Assembly: GCA_946402065.1 (NCBI GenBank)
Contig: CAMIVR010000006.1
Span: 1 to 64,000 of the forward strand
Direction of reading: 5' to 3'
Source: an uncultured Brevibacillus sp.
Lineage (GTDB): Bacteria > Bacillota > Bacilli > Brevibacillales > Brevibacillaceae
Length of the DNA stretch: 64,000 nucleotides
The translations under genes were made by a program, and so were the position numbers. Numbering within the stretch: the stretch's first letter is position 1; each line of letters opens with the position of its first letter. Of this stretch, positions 20,226-28,183 are shown in pieces. The notes beneath the pieces are model-generated. The model was not told the origin of the DNA. It made no database searches and was given only the letters and a program-made list of their open reading frames with translations.

Positions 20226-20522
20226 CCATTTTTCCACAGCAGCGTTTTTTCGCTTTCGTCAAATAATTCCTTTCCGATAAAAAATGTTGCACCACATCTG
20301 TTTTGGTTATATATTTTTACTTGTACTAAAAATTAAATACGTCATTCCTCATCGCCGAACACGATGAGGTAGAGGTCGCTCAAGAGCTACGCACACTAAA
20401 ATATCCAACGCAAAAAAAGCGCTGATCGAACCTATGACTCGACTTTTGTGATTTCAATATTAGTTTATATAACTTTTGTTTATATCATTTTTATAGAGAC
20501 GTTTTATCAAGCAATTCACCAA
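20226..20522 (+). other. AT-rich gap with a possible gene remnant
   Basis: No complete gene. A short plus-strand open stretch (20338-20425) reads TSFLIAEHDEVEVAQELRTL and ends KYPTQKKR, with a stop just before it and no start codon. It looks like the tail of a lost gene but is too short to identify. CCTCATCG/CGATGAGG (20347-20370) can form a small hairpin. Confidence 0.3.
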
Positions 20523-21080
20523 CTATTTTTCTGTAGTTGATTCTATAACCCAATTAGTCCCTTGTTTTGATTTTTTAGCAATCAGAACTACTTTAACTGA
20601 CTTACCCTCCCCTTCATTTCGTTGAAAGAGAACGATTGTTTTTGTGATATCACGATTAACTAAAACAATTGGAACCAGATCGCCCTTCTGACGAACAGAA
20701 TTAACGGAATTGGTAAGGGAATCTAAGTAATTTGATTTATCAGCTTCCGACATAGATACTGTAATTTCCTCGGTATTAAACCAGTCAAAAAATCTCCAGT
20801 CATTTCGGTTTAAGTCGAACTTGTTCAAAGATTCGTTCCAAGATTTATCAAGTTTCTTTTGTATATCAGATCCTACCATATGTAGTAGCGGGCTTTTCTT
20901 ATTATTCCCTTTAATGTCATTATCACCCTTTTGGATATTGTTGTTAATATTTTGTATGGGACTGTAAGCATAAGTTTTATCAAATTTATTTGAAGGAATA
21001 AAACCTAGAAATACAATGGGTAACAAGATGGCAGAAAGTACTATTTGGAAAAGGAATCTCAATGAACCTCGAATATACAT
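20523..21080 (-). CDS. AT-rich secreted or membrane-anchored protein of unknown function
   Basis: A 185-aa protein starting at ATG 21080 after GGGGGAGAG. One N-terminal hydrophobic segment (residues about 6-28) acts as signal or anchor. An Asn-rich linker and a soluble domain follow, with LDKSWNESLNKFDLNRNDW and a C-terminal VVLIAKKSKQGTNWVIEST. The base composition is much lower in GC than the glp genes, so it was probably acquired. I do not recognise the family. It stands alone between the glpD promoter region and a gene-poor stretch. Confidence 0.7.
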   Translation of the reverse strand: MYIRGSLRFLFQIVLSAILLPIVFLGFIPSNKFDKTYAYSPIQNINNNIQKGDNDIKGNNKKSPLLHMVGSDIQKKLDKSWNESLNKFDLNRNDWRFFDWFNTEEITVSMSEADKSNYLDSLTNSVNSVRQKGDLVPIVLVNRDITKTIVLFQRNEGEGKSVKVVLIAKKSKQGTNWVIESTTEK

Positions 21081-21128
21081 AAATATAACTCTCCCCCTCT
21101 TCGTATTGTAACTTAACTTTCGCACCAT

Positions 21129-21982
21129 AAAAATCGGTCTATCTCTTGAGATTCTAGTTTAGCAGTTACAGTTAAAGGCAAAAAACGTGGATTGACCGGG
21201 AAACACCTTTCTTGTTTGGTATCACGGAAGTGTCGAGCAACCATGCAAACAAGGAATTGTTTGTACCCCTATATATACTACACCATTATACCGCACGCTG
21301 CCGAAGAACACATGCCCGACACTCCCGGCTCAATAATCGTCGAGACAGTCTGTGGGTTACCAGAGAAACTGGGGTTCATCCACTATTGCTACAAGTCGCA
21401 GGAATAGCTGGCGATTCTCAGCATCGATCTGGCAGTCGATGCAATAGAAATTGGTACGAATCTATGACATGCGATGGAGCATTGAGACGTTTTCCGAATT
21501 TTCCGAGTTTCACGAGTTTTCCGATAGCTATCTCTAGCTCGTTTCCGAGTTTCAAGGGCGTTCTTTCGGCATACTCATCAATCATACAACCGTGGAGTTC
21601 AGTCGTTATCTGGTAATGGAGTACGAACGCCGACAAGAAAGCTCACTATCTGACGAGGTTTATACATAGAATCTATCTCTTTCTCTTTGGTACTTGGATT
21701 ACCAGCAGTGATTTTTAGAGAATTCCATTCGGGATGGACCTCAAATATAGTTCATAGATTTTTGTTATAACAGTTTCAATAGAATACCGGAAGTTCGAGG
21801 AATCCACGCTTACAATGGTTTCAAAAGGACCAGTATCGTTCCGTTGGGGAAGTAGAATTTTAAGGAGTTTACTGGCAACTGGTAATGGAACCGTCGCCGC
21901 CAGGGAAAAGGATCGCATGGAATCAGTTACATCATCAGCGCCGACGCATACGATGTGGATAAAAGGACCATTACCAAAAGAG
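21129..21982. other. Gene-poor, probably rearranged stretch
   Basis: About 850 nt without a convincing gene. Open frames on both strands lack ribosome sites and recognisable domains. Examples are minus 21418-21636 and 21715-21999. The stretch has lower GC than the L,D-transpeptidase that follows. The 12-mer GTTTGTACCCCT at 21259-21270 recurs inverted at 36371-36382, next to the transposase fragment. That hints at, but does not prove, decayed insertion-element DNA. Confidence 0.4.
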
Positions 21983-22351
21983 GTGAGGAAGATTCCCAAT
22001 TACAGCATTCTGATCAGCATCTCAAAACTACGCCTGTATCTCTATGACGGCACGCGACTGGCAGGGACGTATCCCGTTGCCCTGGGCAAAATCGCTACCG
22101 CGACACCGCACGGCGATTTTACGATTGTCAGCAAGGTGCCCTACCCGAATTCCTATCCCGGCGGGCCGCTCTCGGTCTTCGGTACGTATTGGCTCGGGCT
22201 GAGCAAACCGCATTACGGCATCCACGGCACGAACAACCCGTCCTCCATCGGCAAGTACGTCTCGCATGGCTGCATCCGCATGTACAATCAGGACGTCGAT
22301 CATTTGGCTCAGCTGGTGCCCATCGGAACGCCGGTCAAGATCCGCCCTTAG
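21983..22351 (+). CDS. L,D-transpeptidase (YkuD domain), 5' end uncertain
   Basis: Small single-domain YkuD protein that forms 3-3 cross-links or attaches groups in peptidoglycan. The domain runs from [18 protein letters not shown] to the C-terminus, with [20 protein letters not shown] holding the catalytic His and Cys. Relatives normally start MPxYSI. Here the codon at that point is ATT and the nearest candidate is GTG 21983, with only AAAAGAG upstream. The frame stays open back to 21815 through lower-GC sequence unlike the family. The native start has probably been replaced at a junction; function is possible only if an alternative start works. Confidence 0.75.
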   Translation: MRKIPNYSILISISKLRLYLYDGTRLAGTYPVALGKIATATPHGDFTIVSKVPYPNSYPGGPLSVFGTYWLGLSKPHYGIHGTNNPSSIGKYVSHGCIRMYNQDVDHLAQLVPIGTPVKIRP

Positions 22352-22379
22352 CCAGCTTCGTTCGTGCTGCAGCACATGT

Positions 22380-22943
22380 CTAGTCCGTCTGCTCCTTCGC
22401 TTTTTGCCGCTCGCGAAAACGGCGCACTTTCAGCAAATTCCCGCAGCACTTGTCATCACACCAGCGTTTGGCGCGATTGCGGCTCTCGTCAAAAAAGACC
22501 CAGCGGCAGTCGTCATTGTCACAAATCTTGATGCGCCGTCTATCTTCCTCTGTGATCAGCTTGGCGAAGGAGAGGGCGATTTGCCCGATCATCCACGGCC
22601 AACCGTGTGCCGGTGTAACCTGCTCCAGCCGATATTCCGCTGCATCGGTTTGCACCAGTTGTGAGTGGGCAGGCACTTGCTGCATGGCTTGATTCAACAG
22701 CTCTATATCGCCCTCACCGAGTGGCCGCCCCTCGACCAGTGCCTCAACCATTGCCCGCATTCGTTCGCGCAGTTCAACCAAGCCAAGCCGGGTCGCGGCA
22801 TCAGGCTCCGGAACGGAGTCCCCGCCCCAGTGTGTTAGAAACTCTTTCATCCAAACCGGGTTGTCCAGCCTATTTTCCCGCCTGCCTGAACCACGCCAGT
22901 CGCGCCAATCGCTGTTAAGGAAATCGATACATAAAAATTCCAT
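22380..22943 (-). CDS. CGNR zinc-finger (ABATE domain) protein, putative regulator
   Basis: A 187-aa protein with an N-terminal ABATE-type domain (FLCIDFLNSDWRDW onward) and a C-terminal CGNR zinc finger. The finger reads CDNDDCRWVFFDESRN, then AKRWCDDKCCGNLLKVRRFR, so the four Cys pattern is complete and the CGN motif is intact. ATG 22943 has AGGAGG 7 nt upstream. Proteins of this kind are thought to bind DNA as stress-responsive regulators. A perfect palindrome about 70 nt upstream may be its own operator. It is convergent with the L,D-transpeptidase and divergent from the DinB-like gene. Confidence 0.85.
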   Translation of the reverse strand: MEFLCIDFLNSDWRDWRGSGRRENRLDNPVWMKEFLTHWGGDSVPEPDAATRLGLVELRERMRAMVEALVEGRPLGEGDIELLNQAMQQVPAHSQLVQTDAAEYRLEQVTPAHGWPWMIGQIALSFAKLITEEDRRRIKICDNDDCRWVFFDESRNRAKRWCDDKCCGNLLKVRRFRERQKAKEQTD

Positions 22944-23010
22944 GTTATAGCCTCCTGCAAATGCCTTGACCGTTCCCACCAGTATATGGTAATCTCTTTG
23001 TAACTACCGT

Positions 23011-23028
23011 TAACGATTTAGATCGTTA
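23011..23028 (-). promoter_or_regulatory. Palindromic operator upstream of the CGNR gene
   Basis: TAACGAT-TTAG-ATCGTTA is a perfect 7-bp inverted repeat with a 4-nt spacer, 70-85 nt upstream of the CGNR start. A TTGACG overlaps its far side. It looks like a dimer-binding operator, possibly autoregulatory. Confidence 0.5.
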
Positions 23029-23098
23029 CACACGTCAATCAGTGATTCTCCGCTATGCCCATTATATCCCCCTTATCCGTCAATCGGTAGTTGCTTCA

Positions 23099-23178
23099 GG
23101 ATTTTGCAAAATCCGCTTCCACTCGCCACCGGGTACAATGGCTGATCGGAAGTCGCTCTATGGATTTTTGCAAAATTC
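23099..23178 (+). promoter_or_regulatory. Two copies of a GGATTTTGCAAAAT palindrome before the DinB-like gene
   Basis: GGATTTTGCAAAATCC (23099-23114) is a perfect 16-bp palindrome. GGATTTTTGCAAAATTC (23162-23178) is a one-base-expanded copy that ends 7 nt before the ribosome site. A TACAAT -10-like box lies between them. The pair could be operators for one regulator. Confidence 0.4.
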
Positions 23179-23201
23179 TCACTTGAGAGGAGGCGCTCTA
23201 C

Positions 23202-23696
23202 ATGAATCGCATTGAATTTTTGCTGCATCAACTGGACCATGCTTACGACAAGGAAGGCTGGTTTCCCCCGCTGGAAAAGGTGCTGACAGGCGTTACCGCT
23301 GCCCAGGCAAACTGGCGGGCGACAGGCGAAGCCGCCAATACGATCTGGGAGACCGTCAACCACCTGCTTTACTACAAGGAACGGGACGTAGGGCGGTTAA
23401 AAGGGGTTGAAACAGCTAATACGGTGAGTACGAACGACGATACGTTTGCCGGGGCAGGCCGGTCAGACGATGAAGATGCCTGGCAAACAACAGTCGCCCG
23501 CGTCAGAGCTGTCCATCAAGAGCTTCGCGAACTGCTCGCCGGGCAGGCAGACGAAGCTTTTGACCGAGCGGTGGGCAATTCTACGTTGGGCATCATCGTC
23601 AGCAACCTGATCATGCACGATGTAAATCACACCGGACAAATCGTCCAAATCCGCAAGCTGCAAGGATCGTGGCCGGCGAGAACTGCTTACGAATAA
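23202..23696 (+). CDS. DinB/YfiT-like putative metalloenzyme
   Basis: A 164-aa four-helix-bundle protein of the DinB_2 group. Candidate metal ligands are His in VNHLLYY near residue 50 and the HDVNHTGQ pair near 138-142. That is the usual triad of family members that act as metal-dependent thiol transferases or hydrolases; some are merely damage-inducible with unknown substrate. ATG 23202 follows GAGAGGAGG. Two GGATTTTGCAAAAT-type palindromes sit upstream, and a 200-nt foldback element follows the stop. Confidence 0.85.
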   Translation: MNRIEFLLHQLDHAYDKEGWFPPLEKVLTGVTAAQANWRATGEAANTIWETVNHLLYYKERDVGRLKGVETANTVSTNDDTFAGAGRSDDEDAWQTTVARVRAVHQELRELLAGQADEAFDRAVGNSTLGIIVSNLIMHDVNHTGQIVQIRKLQGSWPARTAYE

Positions 23697-23727
23697 AAAG
23701 CGATATGTCCACGGGCTGTCGTGGTGG

Positions 23728-23929
23728 GAGAGAAAAAGAGGATGGGCTTACGTTCGTTGCGACTTTTGCAAGGAAGCTAACACCGTTCGGCTCCGCTCCA
23801 AAAACGGCACGCCGACCAAATTCCGAAGAAGATGATTCATCCGGAAAGTTGGTCTATAAAGCCGTGCCGTTTTTTCCGCTCCGCCTGGGCTAAGCCGCAA
23901 AGGCCTTAAGCCCATTCCTCTTTTCTCTC
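23728..23929. other. 200-nt foldback element (structured RNA or MITE-like repeat)
   Basis: Nested inverted repeats without a gene. The outer arms are 23728-23750 and 23906-23929 (GAGAGAAAAAGAGG against its near-complement, with GGGCTTA). Middle arms are 23788-23816 and 23851-23886 (CTCCGCTCC..AAAACGGCACG). A small inner hairpin lies at 23821-23846 (TTCCG/CGGAA). Between outer and middle arms the two sides match poorly, giving an internal bubble, so the whole would fold into one long bulged rod about 200 nt long. No T-run follows on either side. Confidence 0.6.
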
Positions 23930-24143
23930 TCGGGGCGACTGAGCAGCATCAACGTGGGAAAAGAATAAACGCCAAAACCGTTCAAGACAGCATGTTCGGG
24001 TAATGGAAAGATCAAAAAGCCATTTGGAATTACTACTGTTTATTCGTGAACAACGGTCGCTGAGTTCCACCGATTTTTCCACATCCTGAGCAACCCGCAA
24101 AATCCACTGCCAGGGAATCGCCAAAAAACGTCCCTCCCCCGGT
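23930..24143. other. Gap without recognised gene
   Basis: No credible coding sequence or terminator is seen between the foldback element and the histidine phosphatase stop. A minus-strand open frame continues through it but has no ribosome site or family match. Confidence 0.3.
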
Positions 24144-24806
24144 TCAGGTCGCTGTATCGCTATCGCCTGAGCGCAAATGGGCGGTTTCATTTATTTGCAG
24201 CCAGCGAACCTGCTGTTTTTCATTGAACTGCATGATCGATATGCCGGTGTTGCTCTGCTCCAACCGGCGGTAGGCGTGAAACGGTATCTGCAGGGAACCG
24301 GCGATAAACAGCCGATTAAACGTATTGTGGGCCACGACCAGCACACTCCCGGCGGCGTCTCTGTGCCGACTGTCGCCTGTGTGCTTTTCGTTATGCTCGC
24401 GGAAAAACGAGTTGGCTCGCTGATACACCTCCTTTGCCGTTTCACCGGTTAGCCCGCACCGCACGACTGCCGGATTGGCCAGCCATGCCGCCCATTCCTC
24501 TCCATAGGAAAGCATGATTTCGTCTCTGGTCAGTCCTTCCCATCGGCCGAAGTCGATTTCCACGAGGCGTTCGTCCGTGGCGACAGACAGCCCGTGCAGC
24601 GCGGCAATCGCCTCTGCCGTCTCACGCGCCCGCTGCAACGGAGAAGCGTACACCGCAGCGAAGCGAACCTCGCGCAGTGCTGCGGCAGCGAGCGCCGCCT
24701 GCGTTCGTCCTGATTCCGACAGCGGAACATCCGTTCTGCCGCAGTACCGGTCTCCATCTGCATTCCACGTCGTCTGCCCGTGTCGGAGCAGATAAAAACG
24801 CGTCAT
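24144..24806 (-). CDS. Histidine phosphatase family protein (phosphoglycerate mutase-like)
   Basis: A 220-aa member of the branch-2-like histidine phosphatase (PhoE/CobC) group that removes phosphate from small metabolites. The catalytic motif LRHGQTTWN is at residues 7-15 (nucleophile His9). Arg and Glu partners are in SPLQRARETAEAIA (about 55-68) and EIDFGRWEG (about 82-90); the second catalytic His is in VVAHNTFNR near 158. ATG 24806 follows AAAGGAGG. The gene stands next to a sugar-kinase remnant on the same strand; the true substrate is unknown. Confidence 0.88.
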   Translation of the reverse strand: MTRFYLLRHGQTTWNADGDRYCGRTDVPLSESGRTQAALAAAALREVRFAAVYASPLQRARETAEAIAALHGLSVATDERLVEIDFGRWEGLTRDEIMLSYGEEWAAWLANPAVVRCGLTGETAKEVYQRANSFFREHNEKHTGDSRHRDAAGSVLVVAHNTFNRLFIAGSLQIPFHAYRRLEQSNTGISIMQFNEKQQVRWLQINETAHLRSGDSDTAT

Positions 24807-24827
24807 TCCTGTTCGCCTCCTTTATAG

Positions 24828-25170
24828 TTACAAGTACCCCAGCTCTGCCAGGCGCTCGACAAACTGCCGGTAGCGCTCGTCATACGGTGCAGCCAGTCCG
24901 TCCGGCTCGACCGTTTTTTCCAAGTGGATCATTGCACCAGCGGCCTCGCCCAGACTGGCGAAGCCTGTCTGCGAAGCGGCAATAACCGCCGCTCCGACCG
25001 CTCCCTCCACGGCCCTCGTCCTGCCGATCGGCTTTTGCAGCACATTGCTGCGGATGGTTAGCCACGTCTCGCTCAGACTCCCGCCGCCCGCCGTATAGAC
25101 GGTGCGCACGCGTTCACCCGACATCGCTTCGATCAGCTCGTACGACAGGCGCCAGGTTTTTGCTGACGAT
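24828..25170 (-). pseudogene. C-terminal remnant of an FGGY sugar kinase
   Basis: The minus-strand frame reads TWRLSYELIEAMSGERVRTV, then YTAGGGSLSETWLTIRSN, LQKPIGRTRAVEGAVGAA and on to LAELGYL. It matches the last quarter of xylulokinase/gluconokinase-type FGGY proteins, including the TGGGS-type loop and the conserved Glu-Gly-Ala helix. The N-terminal three quarters, with the catalytic Asp, are absent. Upstream, the sequence joins a different small open frame with its own ribosome site. An internal ATG (25124) could give a 98-aa product but not an active kinase. Confidence 0.8.
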
Positions 25171-25230
25171 TTTCTTGCTGGAACAAGCGAGCTCCGCTTT
25201 TGCTCCTGTTGATTGCGTATTCAAGCTCAT
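25114..25230 (-). CDS. Possible 38-aa open frame fused across the kinase junction
   Basis: ATG 25230 has a good AAAGGAG site. The product starts MSLNTQSTGAKAELACSSKK, then runs into the kinase remnant out of frame and stops at 25114. It is probably the surviving start of a gene whose body was deleted when the kinase fragment was joined. I doubt that it is functional. Confidence 0.25.
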   Translation of the reverse strand: MSLNTQSTGAKAELACSSKKIVSKNLAPVVRADRSDVG

Positions 25231-25287
25231 CCTGCTCCTTTCCTCTTTTTTACAGGGAAAATTCTGCTTTATTATGCTTGCGACTAA

Positions 25288-25318
25288 AAAAGACGCCAGC
25301 GTTAACCAGCGTCCGACA
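25288..25318 (-). terminator. Terminator of the csiD-gab-importer operon
   Basis: On the minus strand GACGC...GCGTC (25313-25309 with 25296-25292), with the loop TGGTTAACGCTG, is followed by TTTTTTAGTC. It lies 22 nt after the last permease stop and closes the eight-gene unit. Confidence 0.75.
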
Positions 25319-25339
25319 AGACAGCGTTTCTCTGTTATG

Positions 25340-26110
25340 CTATTTTGCATTTCTCCCGGCCTGCGTAATCCCCGGCGCCAACAGAAAGATCGCAGCCGTT
25401 ACGACAATCAGCAGTGATGAAACCACCGCAATCGTCGGGTCAACCTGCGTACGCATGTTTTCCCACATGACGATCGGCAGTGTTTTCGTTTTGGCTCCGG
25501 CGATGAATATGCTGACAACGACTTCATCCAGCGAGGTAATGAAGGCGAACAAGGCGCTGGCGACAACGGACGTCCGAATCAAGGGCAGCGTCACTTTAAA
25601 GAACGCGCCGAGATGATTGGAGCCAAGGCTCAGGGCAGCCAGCTCGAGATTTTTGTCGATTCCCTTCAAACTGGCCAAAACCGTCACAAAGACGATCGGA
25701 ATAGCCAATATGGAATGGGCCAGGACGAGTCCAATCAGCGTATTGGTCAGCTTGAACCCGGCAAACGAATGGTACATGGCGATTCCGACGACAACTACCG
25801 GGATAATCATCGGGGCCACCATGGCATTCATGAAGATTTTTTTCCCGGGAAACTCCAGCTTGTTCAGAGCCAGCGCCGCCATAATCCCCAGTGCGGTGGA
25901 CACGATTGCCGTAAACAGCGCAACCGTGAGACTGCGGCCAAGCCCTACGGTCCACTGGTCATTCGTCAGAAAGTTCGCATACCACTTGGTCGAGTAGGAT
26001 TCAGGCGGAAAATTGAAAGCGACCTCCCCGCTGAACGACAAGGGAATCATCACCAGTATCGGGGCGATCATCAATATCAGCATGACAGCAACAAACAGGC
26101 GCAGCCACAT
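25340..26110 (-). CDS. Polyamine/omega-amino acid ABC importer permease (PotC-like), copy 1
   Basis: Inner-membrane permease, 256 aa, six predicted helices. The EAA-loop LELAALSLGSNHLGAFFKVT is near residues 163-182, and FITSLDEVVVSIFIAG near 203 is typical of PotC. Its ATG directly abuts the TAA of the PotB-like gene. It is the last gene of the unit started by csiD. A close paralogue (36813-37592) has the same length and layout. Confidence 0.92.
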   Translation of the reverse strand: MWLRLFVAVMLILMIAPILVMIPLSFSGEVAFNFPPESYSTKWYANFLTNDQWTVGLGRSLTVALFTAIVSTALGIMAALALNKLEFPGKKIFMNAMVAPMIIPVVVVGIAMYHSFAGFKLTNTLIGLVLAHSILAIPIVFVTVLASLKGIDKNLELAALSLGSNHLGAFFKVTLPLIRTSVVASALFAFITSLDEVVVSIFIAGAKTKTLPIVMWENMRTQVDPTIAVVSSLLIVVTAAIFLLAPGITQAGRNAK

Positions 26111-27010
26111 TTAATTGTCCCCCTTCAGCATCGGAGATAGGCGGGAGAGCGAATACGCCACCCCCAGCAGGATAAAGGTGGTTACGAGCAGCAGCAGAGA
26201 CAGTGCCGCTGCCAGATTCCAGTTCAAGGTCATCTGGATGTTTTCCTGAATCAGCTTGGAAATCATCGTGTCCTGCTGCCCGCCCAGCAGTGCCGGAGTA
26301 ATAAAATACCCCAATCCCAGGACAAACACGATCAGGGAACCGGACATCACACCGGGCAAGGAGAGCGGCACAAACACGTGAAACAGCGCCTGCCGCGGTC
26401 TTGCGCCCAGCCCCATTGCCGCTTGCATCAAACGGCGGTCGATCCCTTCCATGACTGCATACAGACTCAGGATCATGTAGGGCAGCAGTATGTGGGTCAT
26501 CCCGATGGTCACTCCGATTGAATTGTAGAGCAGCTTGAGCGGTTCGGCTGCCAAGCCGATTGCCTGCAGGAATTTATTGATGATGCCGTGATCTTGCAAA
26601 ATAATCGTCCATGAAAAGGTACGGACCAGCAGGCTGATCCACAACGTAATCATGATCGTGCCCATGATCACTTTTTTCCACTTCACTGAATGCATCACAA
26701 CCAGTAAATAAGCAATGGGATATGCCAGTACAAGTGTAGCCACCGTGACGATAAACGACGTCTTTAGCGTAATCCACAGCACCTGCAAATAGAGTGTATT
26801 CGTTAGCACCTCAGTGACGTACTTCAAGGTAAAGCCGTTTTTATCGTACACGCTTAACGCCAGTACACTTGCCAGCGAATAGTACAGCAGTACCAGCGTG
26901 TAGAGCAGCGGAATCAGCAGCAGCAGCCACTTTAACCAGGAAATGTTTACGGCCCGGGAGACAGAGGGCACGCGCTGCAATGCCACTTCCTCTGTCTTCA
27001 ATTCATGCAT
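26111..27010 (-). CDS. Polyamine/omega-amino acid ABC importer permease (PotB-like), copy 1
   Basis: Inner-membrane permease, 299 aa. A charged N-terminal tail (about 25 residues) precedes the first helix. The EAA-loop region is LMQAAMGLGARPRQALFHVF near 195-214, and it keeps the family block LPGVMSGSLIVFVLGLGYFI. It pairs with the PotC-like protein to form the channel. It begins 20 nt after the binding-protein gene. Confidence 0.92.
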   Translation of the reverse strand: MHELKTEEVALQRVPSVSRAVNISWLKWLLLLIPLLYTLVLLYYSLASVLALSVYDKNGFTLKYVTEVLTNTLYLQVLWITLKTSFIVTVATLVLAYPIAYLLVVMHSVKWKKVIMGTIMITLWISLLVRTFSWTIILQDHGIINKFLQAIGLAAEPLKLLYNSIGVTIGMTHILLPYMILSLYAVMEGIDRRLMQAAMGLGARPRQALFHVFVPLSLPGVMSGSLIVFVLGLGYFITPALLGGQQDTMISKLIQENIQMTLNWNLAAALSLLLLVTTFILLGVAYSLSRLSPMLKGDN

Positions 27011-27030
27011 ATGTCTCCCTCCTCATGCTC

Positions 27031-28116
27031 CTATTTCAGCAGCCAGGTGTTGAATTTCTCATTGACCTGGTCGAAATTGTCAGCCCAGTATTGAATGTTA
27101 ATCAACACTTGTGATTTTTTGCTTTCGTCCGTTTGACCCAGACGCTGGACGACTTCCGCAGGCAGCAGGGGAATCGCCTTCGAATTGGTCGGAGCGTAAT
27201 CGATCAGCTTGGAGTACTCCGCTTGCGGCTGTGGCTTGGAGACGTACGCGATGAACTTTTGCGCCAGTTCCTTGTTCGGTGCGCCTTTCGGAATGACCCA
27301 TGAGGTCGACATCCCCAATGCCTGGTTAAATTCGTTGTCGATCTTGGCCCCCTGAGCGCTGAGAGCAGAGACGCGGCCGTTCCAGGCAGCAGCGACGGCG
27401 ACTTCCTTGGTCGAGAGCAATTGCGGCGGCTGCGCTCCGGCATCCCACCATACTTTGATGTCTTTCTTGATCTTGTCCAGGCTTTTCAAGGCGCGATCGA
27501 CATCGAGCGGATACAGCTTGTCAGGCTCGACTCCGTCGGCGAGCAGGGCCGATTCCAGCGTGCCCATCGGGTTTTTATAGAGGGAGCGAGGTCCGGGGAA
27601 CTTTTGCGTATCCCAGAAATCTGCCCACGTCTTCGGATGGTTGTCCTTGCCAAACAGCTCGGTATTATAGGCAATATTCGTAAAATACAGCTCCTGGCCG
27701 ATCGAATAGTCCGTTACCAGCTCCGGATAGACGCCGTCCTTGTCGATGATGCTGTAATCGAGCTTTTCCAGCAGTCCTTCCTTTGCCAGCCGCAGTGCGA
27801 CATCGCTGTCAGAGTTGACGACATCCCACTCGGTCGTGCCGCTGACCACCATCGCCTTCAGCTTGCCGACATCGGTCGGCGAGACGACGATTACTTTGAC
27901 GTTGTTTTCCTTTTCAAACGGCTCGTACTGCGATTTCTTCGCCGCATCAGACGACGCGCCGCCCCAGTCGACGACGACAAGCTCTTTTGAAGCGGTGGCT
28001 GAGCCGCCGCCCGTATCTCCTCCCGCAGTCTGCGCCGACTGCTCTCCCGAACCGCACGCCGCAAGCGTCGCTCCTACTGCCAGCGTAAGCGCTGCCAATT
28101 TCACCTTTTGTTTCAT
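27031..28116 (-). CDS. Polyamine/omega-amino acid binding lipoprotein (PotD-like), copy 1
   Basis: Extracellular binding lipoprotein of the SBP_bac_8/PotD type, 361 aa. The signal peptide ends LAAC (Cys21). Mature blocks are ELVVVDWGGASSDAAKKS near 46, KPKTWADFW-type LFGKDNHPKTWADFWDTQKF near 140, and DKIKKDIKVWWDAGAQPPQL near 200. The last is shared almost word for word with the copy-2 protein at 38512-39618. Gene context with gabT, gabD and csiD points to 5-aminovalerate, GABA or a diamine as ligand, not spermidine; that is inference. Confidence 0.9.
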   Translation of the reverse strand: MKQKVKLAALTLAVGATLAACGSGEQSAQTAGGDTGGGSATASKELVVVDWGGASSDAAKKSQYEPFEKENNVKVIVVSPTDVGKLKAMVVSGTTEWDVVNSDSDVALRLAKEGLLEKLDYSIIDKDGVYPELVTDYSIGQELYFTNIAYNTELFGKDNHPKTWADFWDTQKFPGPRSLYKNPMGTLESALLADGVEPDKLYPLDVDRALKSLDKIKKDIKVWWDAGAQPPQLLSTKEVAVAAAWNGRVSALSAQGAKIDNEFNQALGMSTSWVIPKGAPNKELAQKFIAYVSKPQPQAEYSKLIDYAPTNSKAIPLLPAEVVQRLGQTDESKKSQVLINIQYWADNFDQVNEKFNTWLLK

Positions 28117-28183
28117 TAGATCGTCCCCCTTATCGTTTTTGCTTTCGTTCAGGATTTATGTGAAATGCTCATTTGATGCGTGC

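Noticed and set aside
21212-21616. 134-codon plus-strand frame in the gene-poor stretch
   Set aside because: The translation is low-complexity at its end, lacks a ribosome site and any domain, and has overlapping alternatives on both strands.
21715-21999. 94-codon minus-strand frame overlapping the L,D-transpeptidase 5' region
   Set aside because: No ribosome site and no recognised family. It overlaps the convergent coding region, and composition is that of the gene-poor stretch.
23906-24190. 94-codon minus-strand frame running across the foldback element
   Set aside because: It would translate one arm of an inverted repeat, has no ribosome site, and begins inside the histidine phosphatase tail.
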